The position numbers and the translations under genes were made by a program. 64,000 nucleotides of DNA, taken from positions 35,208,043 through 35,272,042 of the forward strand of contig NC_064754.1 of the NCBI RefSeq assembly GCF_011397635.1. The letters are read 5' to 3'. Below, piece by piece: positions 54,560 through 64,000 of the stretch. The stretch comes from Epinephelus fuscoguttatus. Lineage: Eukaryota; Chordata; Actinopteri; Perciformes; Serranidae. Under the pieces are notes generated by a model, which ran no database searches, was not told the DNA's origin, and saw only the letters and a list, made by a program, of their open reading frames with translations. Numbering within the stretch: the stretch's first letter is position 1; every line of letters starts with the position of its first letter.

Positions 54560-54620
54560 GTTCTACAAGGGAAACTTGGTGGATGTAACAAAGAAGTAGT
54601 GATGTGGCACTTTTCTGAAG
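54560..54620 (+). other. Candidate non-coding leader exon of rhbdf2
   Basis: A 61 bp segment has a strong acceptor (pyrimidine-rich tract ending ccttgtcag) and the donor AAG|gtcagt. It is the only such pair I noticed in this part of the intron. Joined to the coding exon at 62055, it would place two short upstream ORFs before the main ATG: a bare ATGTAA, and the eight-codon MWHFSEAL. It is inferred from splice signals only. Confidence 0.4.
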
Positions 54621-57600
54621 GTCAGTTCCTCATTTAGCCTCAAACAGTTTCAGAATAAGTCCTCAAAACAACACAGACCACAACAGCTACTTCCGCTGTG
54701 GACATGCACAGCATAATGATGGACTTATTCATAATGCTAATCTCAAAATGACTCATTCAGTGTTGAATTGTATCATTGTAGAGGGCTCAGTTATGTTGAG
54801 GTAAATGTTCATGATTACTGTAATTAAAGAACGTGTGAATAAGTCAGGTCTTACATTTCTGTACATAAGGGAAGGGTGTTGTGCAATGTTGTCTGGAGCC
54901 CAGGTCACACATTCACACCACTGTCAGAGGTGCTATAATGTGACTTGTTAAATAGGTACCTCCTGACTCAGAGTTATCATCGCTCTTATAATGTTTGAGC
55001 ATGAAAACTGATTTTGCAAGTGGTAACACATGTCAGGAATCTTGCTTACTTTCACCCATGAAGTAGATTGGATGCTTTCTGGGCTACTACAAGTTGCTCT
55101 GAAGAGTCAAGTAAATGCTTAAAATGGAAAAGTAGAAAAAAAGGCTGAGCTTGGCACACACAACACTTGAGTTCAGTGAGACTCACTCTTTTCTTTACAC
55201 AGTAAGCCTTATCAACAAGGCTTGTATTGCTGTGGAGGCGCATAGTGTAGTTTCTCAACAATTCTCTTGGCTCAGATGTGAGAAGAATTCCAAAAATATG
55301 CAGTGAGTAAAACAGTGTGGCTGCTCTCACAGTAGGCATAGCTGATGGTTTTATATGAGAAACAGAAAATATATGGGACTAGCTCTACCTACTAATTATA
55401 TGTAATCATGGTGTTTGGTTTGCTACAGTCAGCATGTTTTTTCTACTCTAGGGCTGCACAGTTAATTGAAAAATTCTCAAAATCCCAGTATGGCCAAGTG
55501 CAATATCCAAACTGCAGGAGCTGCAATTTTTTGATGAAGGTAAAATGTGCCCAACATACCATTATAAATGAAGCATCGTGGTGCTACAGTGGTGCCCCAG
55601 CCTACAAATCATGAGAGGACAAGCTTGTTTTGGACAGAACCCAGCAAAAATCACATCATCATCATTTTTATTTATTCATTTATTTCAGTTCAAATAAAAT
55701 GCAAAAATGACCATTGCCACTTAAATCATGATCGCAGTATCCATCAAAATAATTACAATATGACATTTTCTGCATATCAAGCAGCGCTATTCTACAATAT
55801 TCTAACCTTGTTTATTGTCAATCAATATAACAGCATTTAAGCTTATGTTAATAGCCTGGAAAAGCCCACCAGTACCTTTGGTATGTTTGTCAAGGGCTGC
55901 CTACACTAAACATAATTCACAACAGTGCGCTTGGTCCAAATCGAGTCAGTCAACTGCTGTGTAGAGTGAGTGTGGCAGAAGATGAAACATGATATCTTCC
56001 CTACACCCATACATGCCGGTTCTGTGTGGAGTTTACAAAATGAGGACATTTTGTTCTGACTGCATTTCCAAAAGGATAAATCTCTACAAAACTATACAGC
56101 TCTGAGTGAATGAGCTCAGTCTAGCCTGTCTCCAGGTTCACAGGGTATAACTCTGCTTTGAGCATCATGGGAACACGCTCAAACAAACAGACTGATACAT
56201 TCACAGGGCAGGCCTCTCCCAGGGGGAAGAGACTGAACCATGGTGACATGGTGACACACTCTCTGAGGGACACGTGATTCCACCAAACACAAGAGGAGGA
56301 GGTGGTTAACACACAGTGACAGCACAGTCCTGCTGATTAATGGTCAAGCGATGGGCTTTTTAGATGAACCAGTGAATTGTTAGATGCTCAAGAGGCACAG
56401 CTACTTCTTGGAAATGTTACTTTCCATGTCATGTGATGACATTAGCTATGGATGATGTCATTGTGGACATGCCTCTTCCTTGCTCTCTGACACATGACTC
56501 TTTGGGATCTGAGACCGCACCGCAGTGAATGAGTTCACAGGTTCACTTGACACAACTGAGGGTGGGGGGTCATTGGATTGTCTCTCCCAATGTTTCCTCT
56601 ATTTTTTCCCTTTTTATATCCTGTCATTGTCTTCTCAGTAAGCTTAAGCTGAACTTCAGCTGACTTTGACCTTTCATTTCATATCATTTCATCCATGGTT
56701 AGAGAAACACAAGTGAAGAATGATATACTGTATATGATTTGACCAGAACCCATTCGTTCCATTTAAAAATAAACCATCAGATTAATTAGATGTGTTTAGT
56801 ACAAGTGAGAGAGCACGGATGGTTTATGATTAGAAAGAAATGACCCATATTTATTTAGCAAACATGTCCCCATGGAGCTGCTGCCTGCTGGTACTATCAT
56901 TGCCAGACACAGCTGGGAGAAATCATGGTTATGGATTCAGTAAAAATAACTGAACTCATTCCTCAGATATTTTTCCTGTCGGTGGTATCAACAGTCTGTC
57001 AGAGCAGGCTTGCTGCATAACACCTGTAGAAACGTGTCTTCGTCAGTTTTCTGCCTGTATTTTCGTCTCATCTGTGAACACTGCTGTGGTCATTGACCAA
57101 ATCAGAATATTAAATTAGCTCAAAAAAAGAGATGGCACCACATAACAGTAGATACTATTTATACACACTCATCATCAGGGAGTTGCATGCTGTTGATTGA
57201 ATTCATCTCCATGCTCTATATTTGGGGTCTCAAACTCAATTTCCCAGAGGCTACTAGCCACATTGTTTTTATCCTGGGGGGACCGCTTGAACCGTCTGAG
57301 AAAAACAAACTCCACTGTTTTCGGTTGTGTTTTTCAACAGTACATTTAAGCAATATTAGCCTTGAGTGGCATGCGTAGATTAATGCCACACAAGATAGTT
57401 TTCCTGCAGATTGGCAGCATTATCCTCGCAGATAAGACACGGTGCAGGCACATTAAACTTGATTAAAAAAATAAATGATTGGTCACACAATGAGGTGCTG
57501 CTTGCATAAAGTTAAATGTGTAAATTTCCAACATGGTGGGGGTCGTAAAAAGGTCTAGCAGGGAGGATCTTGGCCCTGGGTCTGTTTATTAGTTTGAAGC

Positions 57601-57755
57601 ACATGCGCTATATCATGCCACCTGTTATTGTTATTTTCTTTGGAAAAAAAAAACAACTCTTAGGTTGCCATTATAATATTGTTTTGAAAATATGTATAAC
57701 TCCAAGAGAGCTGAGTATCGAGATACATGTTTTTAACAAAAAAATATAAAGGCAT
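54621..57755. other. Probable rhbdf2 intron 2, left part
   Basis: Non-coding DNA. Apart from the hAT MITE at 55449-55789 I see no exon, RNA gene or other defined repeat; all frames are short and without family resemblance. Confidence 0.4.
55449..55789. mobile_element. hAT-type MITE, TAGGGCTGCAC family
   Basis: The left end TAGGGCTGCACAGTTAATTG opposes an eroded right end ATCAAGCAGCGCTA. Flanks are ttctactc (55441-55448) and ttctacaa (55790-55797), 6 of 8 matching. The interior (gcaggagctgcaattttttg) matches a fish MITE I recall. It is about 340 bp and non-coding. Confidence 0.65.
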
Positions 57756-58530
57756 AGCAAGTTTATTTATATAGCACACTTCAGCAACAGGGCAATTCAG
57801 AGTGCTTTACATAAGTGGTTTCTGACTGGTCCAGCCACGGGTCAAGATTTCTCCTTAGTTGTGAGTTCAAGGTCCACACAGTTTAATACACTCAGCATCA
57901 TATTTGTGTTTGGCCATGTCGTTGAGCTAGTTTGCTGTCTCTGTAAAGTAGCTGTCTGTTAATAATTCACTCTACAGCAGGAAACAGCACTTCAGACATG
58001 CCAGAAATTGACTGTACTTCAAAAAAAAATTTTTTTTTTTAAACTTGACATGTTCGAGCGTCACTTGCAGTCCATTCAGAATGGACCAGCGACCCACTTT
58101 TGGACTGAGACCCACCAGTTGGGAATCAGTGCTTTACACAAAACACCAGAAGTATCAAGACAATACACTAAAGAAATACATTATATGAGGTAATTGAGAT
58201 ACAATTAAAACAGTCACTGTAAAGCTAATTGAGTAGAAAAAAGAACTTTAAAAGAATGATTAAGGTATAAAAAGCAAGATTAAAAGTTAGAGTGCAGTGT
58301 AAGAAATTATTAATTACTTGATTTAACAAATGGCAGTGGCAGCAGAGATGCAGTTTTCTGGGAGTTTGCTCCAGGTGTATGGTGCATAAAAGCAAAACTC
58401 TCTCTCCGTGTTTAATTTTGACTCTAGGGACACAACCAGACCTGTCCCAGAGGACCTGAGTGGTCTAGATACTTCATAATGTAGCATAAGATCAAAAATG
58501 TAATTTGGCCCTATAGTGCCCATTTGGCAC
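57756..58530 (-). mobile_element. LINE 3' end on minus strand, interrupted by hAT relic
   Basis: On the minus strand from about 58530 the frame gives LRSSGTGLVVSLESKLNTER and FCFYAPYTWSKLPENC, the typical C-terminal motif of fish non-LTR retrotransposon ORFs (RSS.GLLVVPR...FAFYAPHLWNSLP). A 3' UTR follows, ending near 57756 in tatataaataaacttgc. The hAT relic at 57813-58131 splits this 3' UTR. Confidence 0.65.
57813..58131. mobile_element. hAT (Charlie-like) relic, copy B
   Basis: The left end AAGTGGTTTCTGACTGGTCC opposes the right end CCACCAGTTGGGAATCAGTG. It is flanked by ctttacat (57805-57812) and ctttacac (58132-58139). Internal blocks are shared with copy A in acox1 intron 6. Confidence 0.75.
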
Positions 58531-61500
58531 TCCATCCCTGTCCCTGGTTAGTGCCTCATATTCTGAAGGTTTCTATCTCTGTTGTCTTTCCTCTGGAGAA
58601 TACAATTTGTCTATCCATTCCCATTAGTTATGTGGATCCTAACAACTGCCTCATTGATAAGCTATGGTCAGCAGCAGTCTCTCCGCCACTTGAGCACTCT
58701 GTCCATTAGCCAAATTCTTAGCTATTTCATTATCTATGTGGGTGGGTTCCAGCCCCTACTACTCTTCTAAACCACAGGCTAGATTGCCAGTACCCTCCTC
58801 TCTGTCTCAAGAGGACTGAATCAGGATTTCTGTCCAAACCTGAAATATTTATAACACGTAATTGAAAACACTGTTGTCAGAATTGAAATATAAACCCCTA
58901 TTAGCATAAAGGCATCATAGAAATGCTGTTTTTTGGGGGGTGGGGACGGAGTAAGTAACATGAACAATATGTAAAGCCCTGTCTAACTGTGTCTCTTGGC
59001 TCTGTAGTGGAAACTAGGCTATTGACTGAGCTGGTGTCGGATTTCCCTGCTGCTGCCATTCCTGCCGCAGACACCCAGGGTCTCGCATTGATTTTATAAA
59101 CCACAACTCCAGGACAACTTCAAAGCTTTCAAGACCATAATGACATAATGGATGTGTTGGCCAAGGTCTGTGACATTATAGGTTTATGTCTGCAATGCCT
59201 TTGATTTCTCTGGAACTATTCAGTGTAATGCTACGAGACATTCTGAGCTCCAGGAATAGACTGGCTGGTTGTTTCGCTGTTGACTCTGATTGGTAAAGAC
59301 TGGAAGACGAAGATAAGTAAGTTTAACAATATTATTTAGCCCCTGTGCAAACAGAGAGGCTGGTTATGAATCTAATTACACCAACTCAACTGACAAGACT
59401 GCAGATATGATGTTTGAGTTATTTGTGTTGTCTGAAGTGTGCAGAATTCACACGCACGTGATGTAGTTCAGTTAATGTGAGTTTCTGTTTGTAAACACTG
59501 ACTGTAAGGCACAGTGATCTTGAGGCATGCTGCCGGTACTGTGGTAGTTATTCATAAATAGATAGGTGTAAAACGTGTTTCAGACATAGACCGATGATCT
59601 TATTCAGAGCAATCTGGAATTAATCTGGATGTAGAAGATGCTTCAACTACTAATCACCACTATTATATGTAATCAATAAGACTTACTGCAAGGCTGTTTT
59701 CAGTTCAAGTAGAAGAAAAGGATAGTGATTACCAACCACCTGGAGGATTAATGGTGATTTGAGAGCACTATTGATCGCTGTCATCTGATGTCATCGGGTG
59801 TCATTCCCAACAGCTGGTGTATCAGTTGCTTCTTCATTAGTGGTCCAAGTATGTACACTAGGTGCTGCAGAATCAATTTCTGATGTGTTTAGTTGGCTAA
59901 CCAGTTCCCTTGAATTAATTTTGAATTTTTTAACATAATTTTTGTATTCTTCAGTCTGTGGTCAGGCTCGACAGTGCTGTATGACTGATGCTGTGTGTCA
60001 TGAAATGATCAGTCAATAGAGAGATTTTGCTGTATGGTTTATGCCAAGAAAGCTATCTCTGTTTAATATTGCTCTGGGGGCAATTTTGAAAATCAGTAAG
60101 CAGGACTCTTTTTGGCATTTTACTTATTTATTTATTTTTATTTATTTAACCTTTATTTTAACAGGGTAGGTCTACTTAAACCATTTTTGCATCAATGTGA
60201 TGAAATGCATTGATTTGTCAAATATTTAATTCACTGGATTTGACAAAGGAATACTTGTGCATCTGGTTATTCTATCACTGAATAGTTTCATGAATGAAAT
60301 TCCAAAAAAAATGAACTATATCTTGATAAACTTAGCACTATTACAATATACAATTGCAAATGCCACACACGGTATCTGTATCACCCACTCCAGGTCCCTA
60401 GGTTAGAAACTTCAATATTTTCACAGGCAATAAATCATTACATGAGACTTTCAAATTAAATACATTTATTAAATGTAATGAATTAAATCTAAATGTAAAT
60501 TACATGTAAATACACTTAAACGAATTAAACTGTTTATTTGATCATGTTTGCACTGTTGTTACCACTTTCTTATCAGAAGATTGTTGGTAATGACAGAAAT
60601 GTAATATTGTTTAATTATTTGTGTACCTTGGTTTGTTTGTTTATTTTTAGGCACATATTCAGGCTAGTCCACAGATATATGGCAATTTTTTTCCCCTTCC
60701 TTTGTTCTAAAAAAATCTTGACACAGGGACTGTTACAAAAACATTATCATTCAAATGAAAAGGAAAAAACACAAGTTAAGTGTTGTCAAGAGCATGCTAA
60801 CGCTTACGCAATGCAAAGAAGAAGAAGATGTTGGCCAATCAGAAGCCTGAAGAAAACCTTTAAACAGAAGGCTACCTGGAGCAGTGACCTTTGAAGCGCT
60901 TCTGGATGCCTCTGCTCCTAAATATAGTCGAAGCATAGCTGTACATTTATGTGTAAACATGTACAAAGTTCTGTTAGCAAGGTCAAAGCCAGCACTATTT
61001 TGGTTATGTCGGCTATTGCACAAAATGTTGCCTCATTGTGATGCCTCACAAAAGAGATAACGGCACACACTCTGACATTACAAGCCTAAAAATCAGTTTT
61101 CCCTGTCTTAATGTCAATGCTGAAACTAAGCTTCTGAATACGTTTGATGAAAGAACAAAATGCGTAGACAAAGCTTCGTTTTCACCTGTGTATGTGTGGA
61201 CTAGGCAATGGAACATTCTGACAGACACATCCTCTTACTTTCCTCTCATTTCTTCCCTTATAATTACATTAACTTGGATCAATGATCTAAGCACTGTGTA
61301 GCTAGACGCGGTCACTATCTTTGATATAACACCATTTCTCATCTGCTGGAATTGAATGCAGAGCCTTTTAAGGTTCACTTAACAAATTGCCTGTAAAGGT
61401 AATGAAAAAGCGAGGGAAGTTGGCAATGATGTTGGAGCAGATTGAACTGGAGGAGAGCCAGCTGCTGTTACGAAGACTGTTTGTTTGGATTAACTGTAAT

Positions 61501-61541
61501 AGTTTCCTTTGAGTTATTGTAGGGTGGGTCCTCTGCGCGCG

Positions 61542-61573
<32 letters not shown>

Positions 61574-62054
61574 AGAAAGACTTGATACACAAACATTTTC
61601 TTTTTGTTTCGTTTCTTTTTTTAGCTCCTATGTCTTGTGAGATGTGAATTGAGCTTGGTTAAAGATTTTCACCCTGCTCAAGAGATCCAGTTCACATGAA
61701 AGCATAGCAATACTTCTACTATATCAACATGCATTCACTAGTAAAAATAGGCTACATGTTTTAGCAGTACTAGTGACTTCATACTTCATTGCCAAAGTAT
61801 TAAATGTCATCTGCTATTGTCATCATAACTATAGACATTAGTCATAGTTTTTGTTTGTCTTGTCTTCAAAAAAGTATTTTTTATGAATGTATTTTTTCAT
61901 ATTTATTGTCAACAAAAGTAGCCAGAATTTTAAAGTGCATGTAAAATGTATTTACTATAAGTAAATTAAGTATAACAATTGTAAACCATTCTTATGTGAA
62001 ATTAATGTTTCAGTCATGTTTTTGAATGACATCATCTTGTTTTCTCATCTCCAG
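58531..62054. other. Probable rhbdf2 intron 2, right part
   Basis: AT-rich, non-coding. It contains a ttatttatttttatttatttaacct fragment near 60126-60155 of a common fish repeat, and the CG/CA tract at 61534-61573. Open frames such as 60538-60894 have no recognisable family. Confidence 0.4.
61534..61573. repeat. Alternating (CG)n/(CA)n tract
   Basis: Forty bases of strict pyrimidine-purine alternation, tgcgcgcgcacacgcgcgcg and then CA repeats. This is the sequence type most prone to left-handed Z-DNA. It lies about 0.5 kb upstream of the rhbdf2 coding exon. Confidence 0.95.
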
Positions 62055-62204
62055 CACTCTGACAGGATGGCATCACAGGGGCAGGAGGAGCCTCCTCCAA
62101 ATGGAGGTCAACCAGATAGCCGACTTAAGAGCAAGAAGCCACCCAGCCTTGTAATAGCCATCCCACCGCCTGAGGAGATGATGTCCCACGACCCTGCAAA
62201 ACAG
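62055..62204 (+). CDS. rhbdf2: iRhom2 first coding exon (partial gene)
   Basis: Inactive rhomboid protein 2 is an ER/Golgi multipass pseudoprotease that escorts ADAM17 to the cell surface and so controls TNF and EGFR-ligand shedding. The exon follows the acceptor catctccag (62054). The ATG is at 62067 with A at -3 and G at +4, and the exon ends at the donor CAG|gtagtc after 46 codons in phase 0. The peptide contains DSRLKSKKPPSLVIAIPPPE, matching the human RHBDF2 N-terminus [20 protein letters not shown] from memory; RHBDF1 is less similar (LQRKKPPWLKLDIP). This is the cytosolic N-terminal tail; no transmembrane part is present. No second coding exon is visible before 64000, so the gene continues to the right. 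Confidence 0.85.
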
Positions 62205-62588
62205 GTAGTCTGACTGTTTTAACTTGACCCTGTGTTTCACAGCTCGGCCTCTTGGGACAGATTGTCAATAAAAAATGTGTTATCACAATGACTAACCACT
62301 TCCTCTCTTAGTGCTGGTGCTCAGCACTTTCCCATGCGTGTTGAGTCAATAAAACTTTTTTTTTTTTTTAAAGCATCTGTAAGCTGCAATCTCTGTTATA
62401 CAACATGCAGACCATGAATGCAATGAAGACTGCTGTTCTTTAACAAGAAGTTCCAAAACTGTCTGCCAGGTGATTGATTAATAAGTCACCTTAATAGTTT
62501 TAAGTTTTTAAAATCAAAAAGCTTGAAATCAGTCAGGGGATTTAACTCAAGAAATGCTCAGTATTTTGATTTAGAGTACAATCAGAAG

Positions 62589-63018
62589 TGGGGCTGGGTA
62601 TTGTTTGAAAAATTATTATACCAGTACCAGCACCCTTCATTTGATACCTTTGTTTTATTTATTTATTTGTTTATGTGAATGGAAGCATTCAGTTGTGTAA
62701 AATGCCACAGACATGTAGTATAGCTATACTTTTGAATGTGTTGGTGGCATCTCAACACACTGAACTGCCAACTCCTTAAAACACGCCACACTAGACTTCA
62801 CCACACCACAGACTGTTTGGGTTGGACCTGCTGAGCTGCGGTAGTGGACCAAACACATGAAGCATTAAGTGGAGGAACGCTTATGGTGTTTGGTTGCAAG
62901 CAAACCATATAATTAAGTATTTTATTTCTAGATCTGACTAGAGAAGTTCCAGTACTACTTGTTAGTGGATTATTTCGGTTGATTCCTTAATGGTATCGAG
63001 TACCAATACCCAGCCCTA
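62589..63018. mobile_element. hAT-type MITE in rhbdf2 intron
   Basis: A 430 bp element starts TGGGGCTGGGTATTG and ends CAATACCCAGCCCTA. It is flanked by a perfect 8 bp duplication, atcagaag (62581-62588 and 63019-63026). It is non-coding, with an AT-rich interior. Confidence 0.9.
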
Positions 63019-63214
63019 ATCAGAAGGTTGAATTTGGACAAAAACATGCTCAGCAGTAATCAAGGGAACCTGAGTTTATTTCATTGGAAGCTAAGCCTAA
63101 AAAAAAAGCTTTTAATATTCCCTCACACCCTTACAGGAGTTAGTGCAAGTCATTTAGCGCCTGGGGGTTGATGGACTCTTTGGAAGGAGATGCCCTGCCT
63201 TCTAATCATTTGAC

Positions 63215-63604
63215 TCAGAGTTTGCAGTCTTCATCTTCATCTTCTAACTGCTTCATCCTCTTGAGGGTCGCAGGAGGGCTGGAGCCTATCCCAGCTGACA
63301 TCGGGCGAGAGGCAGGGTACACCCTGGACAGGTCACCAGACTATCGCAGGGCTGACACATAGAGACAAACAACCATTCACGCTCACATTCACACCTACGG
63401 ACAATTTAGAGTTATCAATTAACCTAGTCCCCAATCTGCATGTCTTTGGACTGTGGGAGGAAGCCGGAGTGCCCGGAGAGAACCCACGCTGACACGGGGA
63501 GAACATGCAAACTCCGCACAGAAGGGCTCCCACACCCGGCATTGAACCGGTAACCCTCTTGCTGTGAGGCGACAGTGCTAACCACCACACCACTGTGCCG
63601 CCCA
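63215..63604 (-). mobile_element. Long tRNA-derived SINE, minus strand
   Basis: Read on the minus strand, the head GGCGGCACAGTGGTGTGGTG, then GGTTAGCACTG (A box) and GGTTCAATGCC (B box), is tRNA-like. A conserved body of about 300 bp follows (ggagtttgcatgttctcccc, tccaaagacatgcag, ggataggctccagccctcc) and ends in (aagatg)n. It is a very common fish SINE type. It accounts for the open frames at this site. Confidence 0.85.
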
Positions 63605-64000
63605 TTTGCACATACATGAGAAGAGAAAAAAAAACACTTGCCTCAGTACTTTAATTTTAAAGGTTCAAAAGGGATAAAAAAGACTTTAATGGGGGTAGCA
63701 TGCTCTCCCTCTGTTCCTCTGAATTTGCCATTTGCTCAGGCATGGAGGCATTTTGGACAGCTGCCTTTCAGTTATTGGGCACAAGGCCATACAATTTCCC
63801 CCTGTGAGCCCCATTGCCTGAACACAAACGATGGCATTTCAGCTACACAGAGTAGTGGGCAGTCAGAGTTTAATTGAGCATGCTACAGTTAAACTGTCCC
63901 CAACAAGCAACCAGTGTAATAAAGATGCAAATAAAGAGTGAACTCAGGCACGTACTGTAGCTTTGGTTGTTACAATAGAGAGAGGAAGAAGCAGAAAGAC
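63605..64000. other. rhbdf2 intronic sequence to window end
   Basis: No second rhbdf2 coding exon (expected near the motif for RRQASLSQSIRKG) is found here, and nothing else is recognised. The window ends inside the gene. Confidence 0.4.

Noticed and set aside
60538-60894. 118-codon plus-strand frame upstream of rhbdf2
   Set aside because: It starts in AT-rich repeat-like DNA, has no recognisable motif, and no promoter or splice context supports it.
63590-63604. Possible tRNA gene on the minus strand (A and B boxes)
   Set aside because: The tRNA-like head is followed by a 300 bp conserved body and a short-repeat tail, so it is a SINE head. No cloverleaf with a proper anticodon arm and acceptor end was seen.

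Overview
The window is teleost fish nuclear DNA, most likely percomorph. It holds long, intron-rich vertebrate genes with GT/AG splicing, AT-rich introns and many fish-type transposon relics (tRNA-derived SINEs, hAT and piggyBac-like MITEs, LINE ends). There is no bacterial or viral gene set.

Layout. (1) 339-14110 (+): envoplakin (evpl), missing only its first exons, which lie left of the window. Eighteen small exons encode the plakin domain with its buried SH3, and one 3.4 kb exon encodes the coiled-coil rod, linker and plakin repeat domain. (2) 16130-20502 (-): complete three-exon ten1, a subunit of the CST telomere complex. (3) 20503-20772: a head-to-head promoter shared by ten1 and acox1. 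(4) 20773-40717 (+): complete acox1, peroxisomal acyl-CoA oxidase 1. It is 661 aa, ends in SKL, has its catalytic Glu at residue 421, and carries two mutually exclusive third exons of identical length. (5) About 47.7-62.2 kb (+): the 5' part of rhbdf2 (iRhom2), with a GC-rich candidate promoter and first exon, a candidate non-coding second exon, and the first coding exon. The rest lies right of the window.

The evpl-ten1-acox1 neighbourhood matches the block I recall from human 17q25 (ACOX1-TEN1-CDK3-EVPL), but no cdk3 is visible here. rhbdf2 is also a 17q25 gene in mammals. The genes do not form one pathway: evpl is epidermal junction and cornified-envelope scaffolding, ten1 is telomere maintenance, acox1 is peroxisomal beta-oxidation, and rhbdf2 handles trafficking of ADAM17.

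The non-genic DNA is dominated by mobile elements, several with clean target-site duplications that I could read directly. Acox1 intron 6 is largely a stack of nested elements. I do not see a new multi-gene system. The most useful observations are the paired acox1 exon 3, the 60-residue periodicity of the evpl rod, the compact ten1/acox1 promoter with a possible mini-intron, a candidate uORF arrangement in the rhbdf2 leader, and the nested transposons.
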